Made by a program: the position numbers and the translations under genes
Shown: one piece after another, positions 22,489 to 33,193 of the stretch
How the letters are laid out: each line of letters begins with the position of its first letter
Position numbering within the stretch: the stretch's first letter is position 1
Source of the DNA: Thiotrichaceae bacterium
GTDB lineage: Bacteria > Pseudomonadota > Gammaproteobacteria > SZUA-140
DNA: 50,291 nucleotides
Assembly (NCBI GenBank): GCA_002401765.2
Contig: NVTY02000020.1
Coordinates: 517-50,807 of the forward strand
Direction: 5' to 3'
Notes under the pieces: generated by a model
Seen by the model: the letters and a program-made list of their open reading frames with translations, nothing else
Database searches by the model: none
What the model was told of the DNA's origin: nothing

Positions 22489-24924
22489 ATGAAAAGCCTT
22501 TCAATAAGAACAATACTGCTGATCCTGCTGTTGATATTCACCGTGTTCGGTACGGTGATTGCCAGTGGTATGTTCTATTTGGCGAATGAGAGCAAACATC
22601 TTGAGAAAAGTTGGCATGATTATCAACTGGAATTCTCTGAAAAAGCACGTTTAACCAGTCAATTAAACTCGATTCTGGGTTATGGCGGAATCATTCACGC
22701 CTTTAAGAATATGGTACTACGGCGAGACCTGAGCAAACACGACAAGCTCCACTCTGAAATGGGGGCTGCTGATATTATTCTTGTGCAATACAGCACACTT
22801 TCGATCACAGAACGTGAGCGCGCGGCGATCGATGATATTCGTTCCACGCTTGATAAATACCGGCATGCGCTAGAAGTTGTTTCAAAGGCGATTATTCAAG
22901 GTAAGAACGCAAGTGCGATCGATCAAATGGTGCGTATTGATGACACCATTGCATTGCGTGGTGTTACCGCATTACGAGAAGAAAATCTGATGCTGCGTCG
23001 TGGTGCGACTGAAGAGGTAGGCAAGGCGCTGTATGTCAGTGAGCTGCGTTCGCATCTTGGCTATGGCGGAATGATTCATGCCTATAAAAATTATATCCTT
23101 CGCAAAGACGAGAGGCATGGTGATGTGGCGAGACTGTCGTTACAAAAGGCACTGTCAGCCATTAGAGAATTTCGTGTAATAGGGGCTAATGGCAGTGAGG
23201 TACTCGCATTAGATGATATTGAACAGACGATCAATCATTATGCCGCTGGCATGCGAACGGTTAGTGAGATGATCGTTGCAGGCGAAACGATTGAGCGTAT
23301 AGAAGAAAGTGTGCGCGTGGATGATGTGTTGGCGTTACGAGGCTTGAAAATTCTGGATCGAGAGATTAGCCGTCAAATTGAGTTAATGGCGGATGAGATG
23401 AGCGCAGAGTTGAATTACATTATGCGTACGGATCATCTGATGGCGATATTGGTGATTACCATGGTTGTCATTGTGATGCTGCTCTGTGTCTGGCTGCTGA
23501 TAGCCAATATTGGGCGCCCGATTGGCGAGATGACGGACGTGATGCGGCGGCTTGCCGATGGCGATACCGCACTTAACGTGCCATTGTATCAAGGTGATCA
23601 TGAGATTGGGCATATGTCACGTGCAGTTGCAGTCTTTAAAGAAAATGTAGTAAGGCGTGAAGAGGCGGAGCAGAAATTAACCAAGGCCAATGAAGAGATG
23701 GTGGAGCAGTTAAGCGAATTGCGTGAGATGCGAGAGCGTAGTGAGGCGCAAGCCGATAAGGCGCTGTCGTTGGCTGATAATCTTGCCATGGCACGGGATC
23801 AGGCGCTGGAGGCAAGTCATCAGGCTGAGTCAGATAAAGAGCGTGTGAGGGCGGTTGTTGATACCGTGTCAGACGGCGTGATTACCATCGATATCTATGG
23901 CGTTATTAAATCAGTGAATATTGCGGCGGAGTTGATTTTTGGCTATCAGGAAAGTGAGTTGCTTAATAAAAATGTGAAAATGCTGATGCCCGATTCATAT
24001 AAAAAAGAGCACGATAAGTTTATTTCTAACTATTTGGACACCGGTGACGGTAAAATAATTTCCCCGCGCGGTCGTCTTGCGCGACGCCGAGAAGTAACGG
24101 GCATACAGAAAAATGGCTCTACTTTCCCGCTTGAACTGAGTATTGGGGTGAGTAATGTTTTGGGTGAACAGATGTTCACCGGGGTGGTACGAGACATCTC
24201 AAAACAGAAAGAGGTGGAGACGATGAAAGCAGAGTTTGTCTCCACAGTGAGTCATGAATTACGAACGCCATTGACATCGATTAAAGGCTCGCTTGGTTTG
24301 TTGGCCGCGGGTGTGACTGGGGCTGATTTTGACTCCGATTCGTTAGAACTGTTGAATGTGAGTATGCGAAATGTTGATCGACTGTCGGAATTAATTAACG
24401 ATATTCTTGACATTGAAAAACTTGAATCGGGTTCACTTGAGTTTACATTCGGGCCGGTCTCAGTCAGTGATATATTGAATGATGCAATTGCTGATAATCA
24501 GCATTACGCGGTTAATAGTGGCGTGACGTTTGAGCTGGAAAATGGCGATATTAATAATGAAGTCTGTGCAGATAGCCATCGTATTGCACAAGTGATGTCT
24601 AATCTTTTATCAAATGCCGCTAAATTTTCACCAAAAGATGCCGTGGTTATGCTCGGTGCTCGATCTCATCTTGGTGGCATGATTCGATTTTATGTGACCG
24701 ATGAAGGAATGGGGATTCCTGAAGCATTTAGAGGGCAAATTTTTGAGCGCTTTACCCAGGTGGACAGTTCTGATCGACGTAATAAGGGGGGGACAGGGCT
24801 TGGCATGGCAATCTCAAAATCGATCATTGATAGCCATCATGGCAATATTGATTTCACCTCTGTCGAAGGTGAGGGTTCGACATTTTATTTTGATCTGCCA
24901 GAAAGTTCCGTTGCTACTGAGTAG
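22489..24924 (+). CDS. Orphan membrane sensor histidine kinase with duplicated sensor module and PAS domain
   Basis: 811 residues. Order: membrane helix (~8-30); periplasmic region (~31-316) made of two similar units of about 127 residues; membrane helix (~318-340); HAMP (~340-392); coiled coil (~395-450); PAS (~455-570); HisKA with phospho-accepting H589 (STVSHELRTPL); HATPase (~690-806, with FERF-Q-D and GGTGLGMAISKSI). The duplicated units share LGYGG-IHA-KN--LR (63-78 and 190-205) and VR-DD--ALRG (148-158 and 276-286). The PAS domain resembles the FixL type (MLMPDSYKKEHDKF, KNGSTFPLELSIG) and keeps the His of EHD (H508), which is the haem ligand in FixL, but that His is also common in non-haem PAS domains. 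No response-regulator gene is adjacent. Confidence 0.93.
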   Translation: MKSLSIRTILLILLLIFTVFGTVIASGMFYLANESKHLEKSWHDYQLEFSEKARLTSQLNSILGYGGIIHAFKNMVLRRDLSKHDKLHSEMGAADIILVQYSTLSITERERAAIDDIRSTLDKYRHALEVVSKAIIQGKNASAIDQMVRIDDTIALRGVTALREENLMLRRGATEEVGKALYVSELRSHLGYGGMIHAYKNYILRKDERHGDVARLSLQKALSAIREFRVIGANGSEVLALDDIEQTINHYAAGMRTVSEMIVAGETIERIEESVRVDDVLALRGLKILDREISRQIELMADEMSAELNYIMRTDHLMAILVITMVVIVMLLCVWLLIANIGRPIGEMTDVMRRLADGDTALNVPLYQGDHEIGHMSRAVAVFKENVVRREEAEQKLTKANEEMVEQLSELREMRERSEAQADKALSLADNLAMARDQALEASHQAESDKERVRAVVDTVSDGVITIDIYGVIKSVNIAAELIFGYQESELLNKNVKMLMPDSYKKEHDKFISNYLDTGDGKIISPRGRLARRREVTGIQKNGSTFPLELSIGVSNVLGEQMFTGVVRDISKQKEVETMKAEFVSTVSHELRTPLTSIKGSLGLLAAGVTGADFDSDSLELLNVSMRNVDRLSELINDILDIEKLESGSLEFTFGPVSVSDILNDAIADNQHYAVNSGVTFELENGDINNEVCADSHRIAQVMSNLLSNAAKFSPKDAVVMLGARSHLGGMIRFYVTDEGMGIPEAFRGQIFERFTQVDSSDRRNKGGTGLGMAISKSIIDSHHGNIDFTSVEGEGSTFYFDLPESSVATE

Positions 24925-25077
24925 GCCAATAGTCTCTGCTTGCCGGGGTTGTAATGGATATAGGTAGTTGAACCATGATTCAGCAAGCGGGTATCAATCA
25001 CAACAATGCTACGGCAGTGACTGGTCGCAGCCTTCAGTTGAGCCACTCTATTTTCAGCTTACCCCGTCATTTCTTGC

Positions 25078-25083
25078 TATAAT
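25078..25083 (+). promoter_or_regulatory. -10 box upstream of trhO
   Basis: A perfect TATAAT preceded by TTGC gives an extended -10-like element about 58 bases before the trhO ATG. A T-rich stretch follows and the leader has a small hairpin CTGG-ATTTACGTT-CCAG. No good -35 is present. Confidence 0.5.
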
Positions 25084-25140
25084 CAGCGTTTTTTTTCCGC
25101 ACTGGATTTACGTTCCAGCTTGCCGAGCAGGTTTTATCTG

Positions 25141-26058
25141 ATGTCTAAAATTGTTATTTCTGCGCTTTACCATTTCGTTATTCTTGAAGATTACCAGCAG
25201 TTACGCCAGCCGCTGCTGGATGCGATGTTGAAAAATAGCATCAAAGGTACCTTGCTGTTGGCCCGCGAAGGGATCAACGGTACGGTGGCTGGTAGTCAGG
25301 CCTCGATCGATGCGTTGTTTGAGTGGTTTAAGCAGGATAGCCGCCTGGCCGAGGTTCGCCATAAGGTTTCTTATGAAGAGCGGATGCCGTTTAATCGTAC
25401 TCGGGTTAAGTTGAAAAAAGAGATTGTCACTATGGGGGTAGAGGGCATCGACCCGACGCATGTGGTGGGGACGTATGTTAAACCTGAAGATTGGAACGCG
25501 CTGATCTCTGATCCAGAGGTGACTTTAATCGACACGCGTAATGATTACGAGGTGGCGATTGGTACCTTTAAGCGTGCGCTGAATCCGCATACCAATACCT
25601 TTCGTCAGTTCCCAGCTTATGTGAAAGAAAAGATGAACCCTTCTCAGCAGAAAAAAGTAGCGATGTTCTGTACCGGAGGTATTCGTTGTGAAAAATCGAC
25701 AGCGTATCTCAAAGAGCAGGGTTTTAGTGAGGTCTATCATTTGCAGGGTGGCATTCTTAAATACCTGGAGATGGTGCCTGAGGATGAGTCGCTATGGGAA
25801 GGGGAATGTTTTGTCTTTGATCAGCGTGTGAGTGTGACCCATGCGCTTGAAAAAGGGCAGTATGATCAGTGCTATGCCTGTCGTTTGCCGATTACCGAAG
25901 AAGATAAACTGAATGAGCAATACGTTCAGGGGATTAGTTGCCATCATTGCTATGGCAAAACAACCGATGAGCAGCGCGAGCGCTTCAGAGAGCGTGAAAA
26001 ACAGGTTCAGTTAGCCAATGCACGTGGTAAAAAACATATCGGCCCTAAAGGTGGTTGA
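25141..26058 (+). CDS. trhO: tRNA uridine(34) hydroxylase (rhodanese-like)
   Basis: 305 residues from the ATG at 25141 (GAGCAGG about ten bases upstream). An N-terminal acylphosphatase-like domain (residues ~1-95, with [15 protein letters not shown] and [18 protein letters not shown]) precedes a rhodanese domain (~110-215) containing the catalytic C177 loop, [16 protein letters not shown], and [15 protein letters not shown]-terminal Cys-rich part ([17 protein letters not shown]) is characteristic. TrhO (YceA) makes 5-hydroxyuridine at the wobble position of several tRNAs using O2. It converges with gluQ, another tRNA-modification gene, with a 14-base tail overlap. Confidence 0.95.
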   Translation: MSKIVISALYHFVILEDYQQLRQPLLDAMLKNSIKGTLLLAREGINGTVAGSQASIDALFEWFKQDSRLAEVRHKVSYEERMPFNRTRVKLKKEIVTMGVEGIDPTHVVGTYVKPEDWNALISDPEVTLIDTRNDYEVAIGTFKRALNPHTNTFRQFPAYVKEKMNPSQQKKVAMFCTGGIRCEKSTAYLKEQGFSEVYHLQGGILKYLEMVPEDESLWEGECFVFDQRVSVTHALEKGQYDQCYACRLPITEEDKLNEQYVQGISCHHCYGKTTDEQRERFREREKQVQLANARGKKHIGPKGG

Positions 26059-26977
26059 GCAGCTTATCTCGCAGCAGATCAAGTGTTAATCCTTGGGCCA
26101 GTTCCAGGGGAGAAATAGCACGCTCTTCATCAATCAGTCCAACCGAAAAAGCAAGGTGCCCAATCACGGCCTTAGCATTTTTTCCTTGTTGTCGCCATAC
26201 CTCAAGTGAATCTGCACCATCACGCTTTGAGAGCCTGGCACCAGCACCATCCATCATCAGTGGCACATGCCAGAAGGTCGGCACAAGATAGCCAAGCGTC
26301 TCAAAGAGTTCGATCTGGCGTGCAGTGGAATCGAGCAGGTCAGCACCGCGTACCACATCCGTAATCGCCATCATGCCATCATCGACCACCACTGCGAGCT
26401 GGTAGGCGAAGAGGCCATCGGCGCGTTTGATGATGAAGTCGCCGACTTCTTGATCTAATGACTGGCTGATATGGCCGGTGATGCGATCTTCAAATTCAAT
26501 CGTGCGAGTGGGTACGCAATAGCGCCAGGCGGCGATTTTCTCTGGGAGACGTCGTTTGATTGCGGCGCGTTTGCCAGGGTCTCGACAGGTGCCGGGGTAG
26601 ATTGGCCCGTATTCATCTGCATGTGGCGCGCTCGCTGCTTGCTGAATATCTTTGCGGGAGCAGTAGCAGGGGTAGATTAAGTCTTGATCTAGCAGTTGCT
26701 GGAATGCTTGTTGATACTGCGGCTTGCGTGCAGATTGTTCATACGGTGCTGCTGGACCACCGATATCGGCACCTTGATCCCAGTCGAGCCCGAGCCAACG
26801 AAGGTCTTTGAGAATCTGCTCACTACTGCCGGGTTTTACTCGTGGCAGGTCGAGGTCTTCCATTCGCAGTATCAATGGTTGGCCTGCAAGGCGCGCTTGT
26901 AGCCATGCGAGCAGGGCAGTACGTAGATTGCCCAGGTGCAGTGGCCCACTAGGGCTGGGGGCGTAGCGGCCGCTCAT
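26045..26977 (-). CDS. gluQ: Glutamyl-Q tRNA(Asp) synthetase
   Basis: 310 residues: the catalytic half of a glutamyl-tRNA synthetase without an anticodon-binding domain, as expected for GluQ-RS (YadB). HIGH-type motif PLHLGN at residues 12-17, zinc-site cysteines in [10 protein letters not shown] and YPGTCR, and the KMSKS-type loop RLSKRDGAD. It attaches glutamate to the queuosine base of tRNA-Asp. It is usually found after dksA in gammaproteobacteria; here dksA is not adjacent. The ribosome site is weak. Confidence 0.93.
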   Translation of the reverse strand: MSGRYAPSPSGPLHLGNLRTALLAWLQARLAGQPLILRMEDLDLPRVKPGSSEQILKDLRWLGLDWDQGADIGGPAAPYEQSARKPQYQQAFQQLLDQDLIYPCYCSRKDIQQAASAPHADEYGPIYPGTCRDPGKRAAIKRRLPEKIAAWRYCVPTRTIEFEDRITGHISQSLDQEVGDFIIKRADGLFAYQLAVVVDDGMMAITDVVRGADLLDSTARQIELFETLGYLVPTFWHVPLMMDGAGARLSKRDGADSLEVWRQQGKNAKAVIGHLAFSVGLIDEERAISPLELAQGLTLDLLRDKLLNHL

Positions 26978-27348
26978 GTATTTCTTTTTATAATTAGCAT
27001 GATGGTCAGTAGGTTACGCTAAAGATGCCTTGTTTTACCATTAATTGGCGTATACCAGAGCGGATTCACTGGTTTTTCATGGTATCTGGATGGTATCTGC
27101 CATCGGAAACCGCTATACTTTTGTCCATTATTATAAAAACAATAACAATAACAATAATATATTGTTGCGTGATTTGGGAGCGGCGATTTTTGAGTAGTGT
27201 TAGCTGCTAAAGATCGGGATTTTGCAGGATAGTAGTGACTTCTATAGTGCCTTTTATTCAGAGCACCTTTGATCTTAATCGCATCAATCAATCTTAATTT
27301 TGAAACTGAGCTAGCAATTTTATGTTGCAGACTAATTGAATAGTGATC
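26978..27348. other. Regulatory gap between gluQ and fabA
   Basis: ATGGTATCTG occurs twice at 27079-27088 and 27090-27099, an 11-base period placing both on one DNA face. A TATACT box follows (27114-27119), then an A-rich stretch with AACAAT-type repeats (27139-27166) that includes inverted arms AACAAT / ATTGTT at 27150-27166. These could be the fabA promoter and operator. I do not recognise a FadR or FabR consensus. Confidence 0.4.
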
Positions 27349-27864
27349 ATGACTAAAAAAAATAGTTTTACCAAAGATGAGTTATTAAGCTGCGCAAGTG
27401 GTGAGCTGTTTGGGGCTGGCAATGCGCAGTTACCAGCACCACCAATGTTGATGCTTGATCGTATTGTGACCATTAATGAAGATGGTGGTGAGTATGGTAA
27501 GGGGCAGATCATTGCTGAACTCGATATTAATCCGGACCTGTGGTTCTTCGATTGCCATTTTAAAGGTGACCCGGTGATGCCCGGCTGTCTCGGGCTGGAT
27601 GCAATGTGGCAGTTAGTCGGCTTTTATCTTGGTTGGATGGGTGGCCCGGGACGTGGCCGTGCACTGGGTTCAGGTGAAGTTAAGTTTTATGGACAGGTCA
27701 CCCCTGATAAGAAATTGGTGACCTACAAGATCGATTTAAAACGGGTCATTATGCGTAGGCTGGTGATGGGCATCGCAGATGCTGTGATGGAAGTCGACGG
27801 TAAAGAGATCTATTCTACAAAGGATTTGCGAGTCGGACTGTTTACCTCAACTGAGAATTTCTGA
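27349..27864 (+). CDS. fabA: 3-hydroxydecanoyl-ACP dehydratase/isomerase
   Basis: 171 residues from the ATG at 27349; a GTG two codons earlier is in frame but the ATG gives the E. coli-like N-terminus. Catalytic H70 ([18 protein letters not shown]) and D84 are at the same numbers as in E. coli. FabA dehydrates 3-hydroxydecanoyl-ACP and isomerises the trans-2 to the cis-3 product, the branch point to unsaturated fatty acids. fabB follows after 30 bases on the same strand, the standard gammaproteobacterial operon. Confidence 0.97.
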   Translation: MTKKNSFTKDELLSCASGELFGAGNAQLPAPPMLMLDRIVTINEDGGEYGKGQIIAELDINPDLWFFDCHFKGDPVMPGCLGLDAMWQLVGFYLGWMGGPGRGRALGSGEVKFYGQVTPDKKLVTYKIDLKRVIMRRLVMGIADAVMEVDGKEIYSTKDLRVGLFTSTENF

Positions 27865-27894
27865 GGCATAAAGTCAATGTGGGGAGATGATTAA

Positions 27895-29109
27895 GTGAGA
27901 CGAGTCGTAATTACCGGTATTGGTATCATATCAAGTATCGGCAATAACAAAGAGGAAGTGCTTGAGTCCTTACGTAGTGGTAAGTCGGGTATTGAGTATA
28001 GTGAAGAGTATGCAGAACTCGGTTTTCGCTCGCATGTACACGGCCCGATCAAGATTGATCTTACGGAGCTGATCGACCGCAAAAAGTTACGTTTTATGGG
28101 CGAGGCTGCGGCCTACAACTACCTGGCGATGCAGCAGGCAATTGAAGACGCGGGGCTGTCAGATGATGAAGTCTCTAATCCTCGCGCCGGTCTGATTGTC
28201 GGTTCTGGCGGCGCATCCAATAAAAATATTGTGTTGGCAGTCGACACAATGCGTAGCCGTGGTGCTAAACGTGTGGGCCCTTATATGGTGCCGCGCACCA
28301 TGGGCAGTACCACCTCAGCCAATCTTGCGACCGCCTTTAAAATCAAAGGCATTAACTACTCGATCAGCTCTGCCTGCTCTACCAGTGCACACTGTATTGG
28401 TAACGCGGTAGAACAGATTCAGCTAGGCAAGCAGGATGTGATGTTTGCCGGCGGTGGTGAAGAAGTGGAGTGGAGCATGACGGTGCTGTTTGATGGCATG
28501 GGGGCGCTTTCATCGAAATATAATGATGCGCCGCAAACGGCATCGCGCACCTACGATGCCAACCGCGATGGTTTTGTGATCTCCGGTGGCGGTGGTGTAG
28601 TGGTACTTGAAGCGCTTGAAAAGGCGCAGGCACGTGGTGCGAAGATCTATGGTGAAGTGGTTGGTTATGGTGCGACATCAGATGGTCACGACATGGTTGC
28701 CCCTTCTGGTGAAGGTGCAGAACGTTGCATGAAAGTGGCGCTTGAAACGGTTGATGTACCGGTTGATTACATCAATACTCACGGTACCAGTACGCCGGTG
28801 GGTGATGTAAAAGAGCTAGAGGCGATCCGTAATGTCTTTGGCGATAATATCCCCGCTTTTTCTGCAACCAAGTCTCTTACTGGCCATGCGCTGGGTGCGG
28901 CAGGTGTTAATGAAACCATTTATTCGCTGTTGATGATGGAACATAATTTTATCGCAGCGTCTGCCAATATTACCGAGCTGGATCCTGTTGCCGAAGGGAT
29001 GCCGGTCGTTCGTGAAACACAGCATGATGTGAAGCTGAACTGTGTGATGTCGAATAGTTTTGGCTTTGGTGGCACTAATGCAACGTTGGTGGTTAAGCGT
29101 TTCGAATAA
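27895..29109 (+). CDS. fabB: 3-oxoacyl-ACP synthase I
   Basis: 404 residues from a GTG start with GGGGAG nine bases upstream. Catalytic triad C161 (SSACSTSAH), H296 ([11 protein letters not shown]) and H331 ([11 protein letters not shown]) is complete. N-terminus [16 protein letters not shown] is typical. It elongates the cis-3-decenoyl-ACP made by FabA. An inverted-repeat element 35 bases downstream (29144-29306) may serve as the 3' end of the transcript. Confidence 0.97.
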   Translation: MRRVVITGIGIISSIGNNKEEVLESLRSGKSGIEYSEEYAELGFRSHVHGPIKIDLTELIDRKKLRFMGEAAAYNYLAMQQAIEDAGLSDDEVSNPRAGLIVGSGGASNKNIVLAVDTMRSRGAKRVGPYMVPRTMGSTTSANLATAFKIKGINYSISSACSTSAHCIGNAVEQIQLGKQDVMFAGGGEEVEWSMTVLFDGMGALSSKYNDAPQTASRTYDANRDGFVISGGGGVVVLEALEKAQARGAKIYGEVVGYGATSDGHDMVAPSGEGAERCMKVALETVDVPVDYINTHGTSTPVGDVKELEAIRNVFGDNIPAFSATKSLTGHALGAAGVNETIYSLLMMEHNFIAASANITELDPVAEGMPVVRETQHDVKLNCVMSNSFGFGGTNATLVVKRFE

Positions 29110-29143
29110 TCGCTTAGCGACCGTGATCTAATATGAAGCCTGC

Positions 29144-29306
29144 TATACCCGTGGCGATTGAGATTTAGGTTTCATTGCACGCCCTCTTCATTCCATGGCG
29201 GCGTTGAAATTTCTCGCAATAGTCCCGCTATTACTCATCATTTCGCCTTGCCATGAAATGAATATGACGCACACTAAAAGCCTAGATCTCAAACGCCACG
29301 GGTATA
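29144..29306. mobile_element. MITE-like element, family C, after fabB
   Basis: 29-base terminal inverted repeats with 26 matches; the first 13 bases (TATACCCGTGGCG) are perfect. Inside lie further nested inverted repeats (CATGGC near 29196 against GCCATG near 29252, and AATAG-TCCCG-CTATT), so the whole 163 bases can fold into one long hairpin. No coding capacity. Elements with ATACCCGTGGC ends are, to my memory, dispersed in marine gammaproteobacteria, but I cannot confirm this here. Confidence 0.75.
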
Positions 29307-29345
29307 TCTTGCGATAGTGGGTTTTTTTGTCGCTATCTGCCTAGA

Positions 29346-31163
29346 TTATTTACTAGGGCGCGAAGCGCGTTTACGCTCGGTCTCTTTTAATTTTTTCTTA
29401 CGCACGCGGGTGAAGTGTGGGGTCACTTCAACCAGTTCATCATCATCGATAAATTCAAGTGCCTGTTCCAGTGTCATTCTAATTGGCGGTGTCAGTATCA
29501 GGTTTTCATCGGTACCTGCGGCACGAATGTTGTTTAACTGTTTGGCTTTCAGCGCGTTAACGACGAGGTCGTTATCGCGTGAGTGAATGCCAACCACCAT
29601 GCCTTCGTAAACTTCTTCGGCATGACCGATGAATAGGCGGCCACGTTCCTGTAGGTTAAACAGGGCGAAAGCTAAGGCCTTACCCGCTGCATTGGCAACT
29701 AATACACCGTTGTTGCGTTGGCCGTATTCATTCTTCTTGAGCGGGCCGTAGTGGTCAAATACGGTGTAGATCAGGCCGCTACCTTGAGTGGCGGTGAGGA
29801 ATTCGGTACGAAAACCAATCAAACCGCGAGATGGAATGATGTAATCCATGCGCACACGGCCTTTACCATCTGGCATCATATCTTTTAGGTCACCACCACG
29901 AGTACCGAGTTTTTCCATTACGGTGCCTTGATGGCTATCTTCGACATCAACAGTCAGCTGCTCGTATGGTTCTTGTTTTTCACCGTCAACCTCACGAATG
30001 ATCACTTCTGGTCGAGCGATGCCGAGCTCAAAGCCTTCGCGGCGCATGGTTTCAATCAGGATTGAAAGATGCAGTTCGCCGCGGCCTGAGACACGAAAAC
30101 GATCTGGGTCTGCAGTATCTTCAACGCGCAGCGCAACGTTATGTACGAGTTCTTTTTGCAGGCGTTCACGAATCTGACGAGAGGTGACAAACTTACCGTC
30201 TTTGCCAGCGAACGGTGAGTTATTGACCTGGAAGGACATGCTGATGGTTGGCTCATCGACGGAGAGTGGTGGTAGTTTCTCAACGCAGTTGGGGTCACAC
30301 AGGGTGTCTGAAATGTTAAGTGTATCGATACCGGTAAAGCAGACAATGTCACCAGCTTCCGCTTCGGATAATTCTATGCGTTCGAGGCCCATATAGCCAG
30401 ATACCTGTAGCACGCGACCGTTACGGGTTTTGCCGTCGTTATCAATGATGACGACCTGGGTGTTGGTTTTGAGTCTGCCGCGTGTAATACGGCCAACACC
30501 AATCACGCCCACATAGCTGTTGTGGTCAAGCGAGCTGACCTGCATCTGGAAAGGACCATCTGCATCAACATCCGGCGCTGCAACCTTATCGATGATGGTC
30601 TGGAAGATCGGGGTCATGTCGCCTTCGCGCGCATCGGAATCAAAACTGGCGTAGCCGTTAAGGCCGGAGCAATAGACCACTGGAAAATCGAGCTGCTCGT
30701 CGGTAGCACCGAGGCGATCAAACAGGTCAAAGGTTTGATCCAGTACCCAGTCAGGGCGTGCGCCTGGGCGGTCAATCTTATTGATGACAACGATTGGCTT
30801 CAGGCCAAGGTCAAATGCCTTCTGAGTCACGAAGCGGGTTTGAGGCATCGGCCCTTCAACCGCGTCGACCAGCAGCAGGACGCAATCAACCATCGATAGT
30901 ACGCGCTCAACCTCACCACCGAAATCGGCATGGCCAGGGGTGTCGACGATGTTGATGCGGTAGTCGTTCCATTTGATGGCGGTGTTCTTTGCCAGAATGG
31001 TAATGCCGCGCTCTTTTTCGAGGTCGTTTGAATCCATGACACGCTCGGTGGGTGCGACACGGCTATCTAAGGTGCCAGACTGGCGTAGTAGTTGGTCGAC
31101 AAGGGTGGTTTTGCCATGATCAACGTGAGCGATGATGGCAATGTTACGTAGATTCTGAATCAC
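29346..31163 (-). CDS. typA: Ribosome-associated GTPase TypA/BipA
   Basis: 605 residues, full length. GTPase motifs: [12 protein letters not shown] (P loop), GITI in switch [16 protein letters not shown] (switch II) and [13 protein letters not shown]. Translation-factor domains follow (VGRITRGRL..., [32 protein letters not shown]) and the BipA-specific C-terminus ([48 protein letters not shown]) is present. BipA assists 50S assembly and stress adaptation. The next gene on the same strand is upstream at 31319, 155 bases away. Confidence 0.97.
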   Translation of the reverse strand: MIQNLRNIAIIAHVDHGKTTLVDQLLRQSGTLDSRVAPTERVMDSNDLEKERGITILAKNTAIKWNDYRINIVDTPGHADFGGEVERVLSMVDCVLLLVDAVEGPMPQTRFVTQKAFDLGLKPIVVINKIDRPGARPDWVLDQTFDLFDRLGATDEQLDFPVVYCSGLNGYASFDSDAREGDMTPIFQTIIDKVAAPDVDADGPFQMQVSSLDHNSYVGVIGVGRITRGRLKTNTQVVIIDNDGKTRNGRVLQVSGYMGLERIELSEAEAGDIVCFTGIDTLNISDTLCDPNCVEKLPPLSVDEPTISMSFQVNNSPFAGKDGKFVTSRQIRERLQKELVHNVALRVEDTADPDRFRVSGRGELHLSILIETMRREGFELGIARPEVIIREVDGEKQEPYEQLTVDVEDSHQGTVMEKLGTRGGDLKDMMPDGKGRVRMDYIIPSRGLIGFRTEFLTATQGSGLIYTVFDHYGPLKKNEYGQRNNGVLVANAAGKALAFALFNLQERGRLFIGHAEEVYEGMVVGIHSRDNDLVVNALKAKQLNNIRAAGTDENLILTPPIRMTLEQALEFIDDDELVEVTPHFTRVRKKKLKETERKRASRPSK

Positions 31164-31318
31164 GGATTAGGCTTCCAAGTGTGCGAAAAGGCGCACATTA
31201 TACCCGATACTTTGCAAGTGAGCACCCACATAATGCAATGAACTAGCGTTAGTTTTTAGGTGCCAGCGCAGCCTGCTGTTGAGTTAGCTTAGTTTTAGGC
31301 CATAACTGAATGATATTT

Positions 31319-32746
31319 CTAGTAAATACCAACGTCTAGATAGTAGCTTGAGATCTTCTCTATCGCGATCACAAAGGCGGCGGTACGCAGGTCTTTGATA
31401 TTTTCATTGGAATGCAGTGTTTTATGCATCTCTTGATAAGCGTTTCGCATGGTGTCATCCAGGCCCGAGCGTACCAGATCAAGTTCACTGGCTCCGCGTA
31501 CCATCATTGCACGAGTCGATTCAGAGAGCTTTGTACCGGTTGCCTCTTCCAGCAGGTTGGCATACTCCTTCCCTCGCAGTTCATCATAGCGGCGTTCCAT
31601 GCGGCCAAAACGGATGTGCGATAGATTGCGAATCCACTCAAAGTAGGAGACCGTTACACCGCCTGCGTTGACGTAGATATCGGGCATGATGATGATCCCT
31701 TTTTCTTGCAGGATCTGATCAGCATCAAAGGTGACTGGGCCGTTGGCTGCCTCGACAACCATATTGGCTTGAATACGGCCTGCATTTTCTTTGGTGATCT
31801 GGCGTTCCAGTGCGGCGGGGATCAGAATATCGCACTCTTTTTCCAGCGCTGCTTTACTATCACTGGAAAAAGTGCCGCCGGTATAGCCTTCAAAAGAGCC
31901 ATGTTCGGTCTTATAACGGTAGGCCTCTTCAACGTTTACCCCCTGGTCGTTACTAATCACACCGTTGTACTCGATGATAGAGGTAATCAGGGCTTTGTCT
32001 TCTTCCTGTAGGAATTTAGCCGCGTGATACCCTACATTGCCAAGCCCTTGAACGATGATCCGTTTACCGGCAAGTCCTGCGCTCAGCTTGGCCGATGCGA
32101 CATCTTTGGGATGGCGAAAAAATTCACGAATGGCGTATTGAACGCCACGCCCGGTCGCCTCAACACGGCCGCGAATACCGCCCTGTTTCACTGGCTTGCC
32201 GGTCACGCAGGCCTGATAGTTAATATCGTCTGGATTAAGGTGTTTGTAGGTGTCGGCAATCCACGCCATCTCGCGTTGACCGGTGCCGATATCGGGCGCG
32301 GGCACGTTGGTAGCCGGATTCAGAAAACCTTTGCGTACCAGTTCTAATGTGTAACGTCGGGTGATCAGCTGCATCTCATCCCGCGAGTATTTGGAGGGAT
32401 CAATTAGCAGTGCCCCTTTTGAACCGCCAAAGGGGACATCAACCAGTGCGCATTTATAGGTCATTAGTGCCGCGAGTGCTTCCACTTCATCTTGAGTGGA
32501 GAAGGGGGCAAATCGAATGCCGCCTTTTGCCGGTAAGCGATGCGTACTATGGACGGCACGCCAGCCGGTGAAGGTCTCGATTTCACCGCGAATTTTTACT
32601 GGGAACTTTACCTGCAGCACTGAGTTACACGACTTAATTGCCTGCGCGGTGCCTTCATCCAACTTTAAAATACTAAAGGCATGATCGACCATGCGGTCAA
32701 CATTGCTGCTAAATGAAGGTGCGGATGATTCTTCTGTGTTTGTCAT
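31319..32746 (-). CDS. gdhA: Glutamate dehydrogenase (Glu/Leu/Phe/Val family)
   Basis: 475 residues. Substrate-binding stretch RLPAKGGIRFAPFSTQDEVEALAALMTYKCALVDVPFGGSKG, catalytic-domain VPAPDIGTGQREMAWI, nucleotide-binding GKRIIVQGLGNVGYHAAKFL, then AANGPVT and VNAGGVTVSYFEWIRNL. This subgroup (~420-480 residues) is distinct from the E. coli-type 447-residue NADP enzyme; coenzyme choice cannot be fixed from this sequence alone. It interconverts glutamate with 2-oxoglutarate and ammonia. The gene stands alone. Confidence 0.92.
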   Translation of the reverse strand: MTNTEESSAPSFSSNVDRMVDHAFSILKLDEGTAQAIKSCNSVLQVKFPVKIRGEIETFTGWRAVHSTHRLPAKGGIRFAPFSTQDEVEALAALMTYKCALVDVPFGGSKGALLIDPSKYSRDEMQLITRRYTLELVRKGFLNPATNVPAPDIGTGQREMAWIADTYKHLNPDDINYQACVTGKPVKQGGIRGRVEATGRGVQYAIREFFRHPKDVASAKLSAGLAGKRIIVQGLGNVGYHAAKFLQEEDKALITSIIEYNGVISNDQGVNVEEAYRYKTEHGSFEGYTGGTFSSDSKAALEKECDILIPAALERQITKENAGRIQANMVVEAANGPVTFDADQILQEKGIIIMPDIYVNAGGVTVSYFEWIRNLSHIRFGRMERRYDELRGKEYANLLEEATGTKLSESTRAMMVRGASELDLVRSGLDDTMRNAYQEMHKTLHSNENIKDLRTAAFVIAIEKISSYYLDVGIY

Positions 32747-33193
32747 AGTGCAGATCCCTTGTGAAAAAATGCTTTAACTCTTCCTGATACAACGACAATC
32801 GTAGATTAAAACCCTTTAGCCTAAACACTAACGCACTTCGTATCGTAATGAATGTTTGCGCTTATTATGAGGCTAAGAAGCTGCAAGTATGTCTAGCGTT
32901 ACGGCCATTTTAGCTTTTACATTAGCATGTTAGATCATTATCGATAGCGACGTGAACAAACTCGACATAAGCCCAGGCGGCTAGTCATGAGAATGCATTT
33001 TGATAGCATTGTGGATGCGAGATTTACACCACTAGAAGTGGGAGACATGCCGGTTGATTCAGTGGGGAATGTAATTAATGGCCTTTGTCCGAGTTGGTGC
33101 GTAATCCTCGTGAATCGACAGGGTTCCATCAAATTCATTGTGCTAGGTCATTTGAGCGGGTGTCCCTTTTTCCTCTGACAACAGCGTGAGTAT
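32747..33193. other. Gap between gdhA and the DUF3581 gene
   Basis: 447 bases. Two short overlapping open frames on opposite strands (32938-33138 minus, 32987-33178 plus) have no ribosome sites and no recognisable motifs. I see no RNA gene or clear terminator. It could be the relic of a lost gene. Confidence 0.35.

Noticed and set aside
23839..24250. PAS domain called as a proven haem sensor
   Set aside because: Only the His in EHD matches FixL; that His is common in non-haem PAS domains and the following loop differs.
32938..33178. Two overlapping short open frames in the gdhA-DUF3581 gap
   Set aside because: Neither has a ribosome site or any familiar motif; they overlap on opposite strands. 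Possibly relic sequence.
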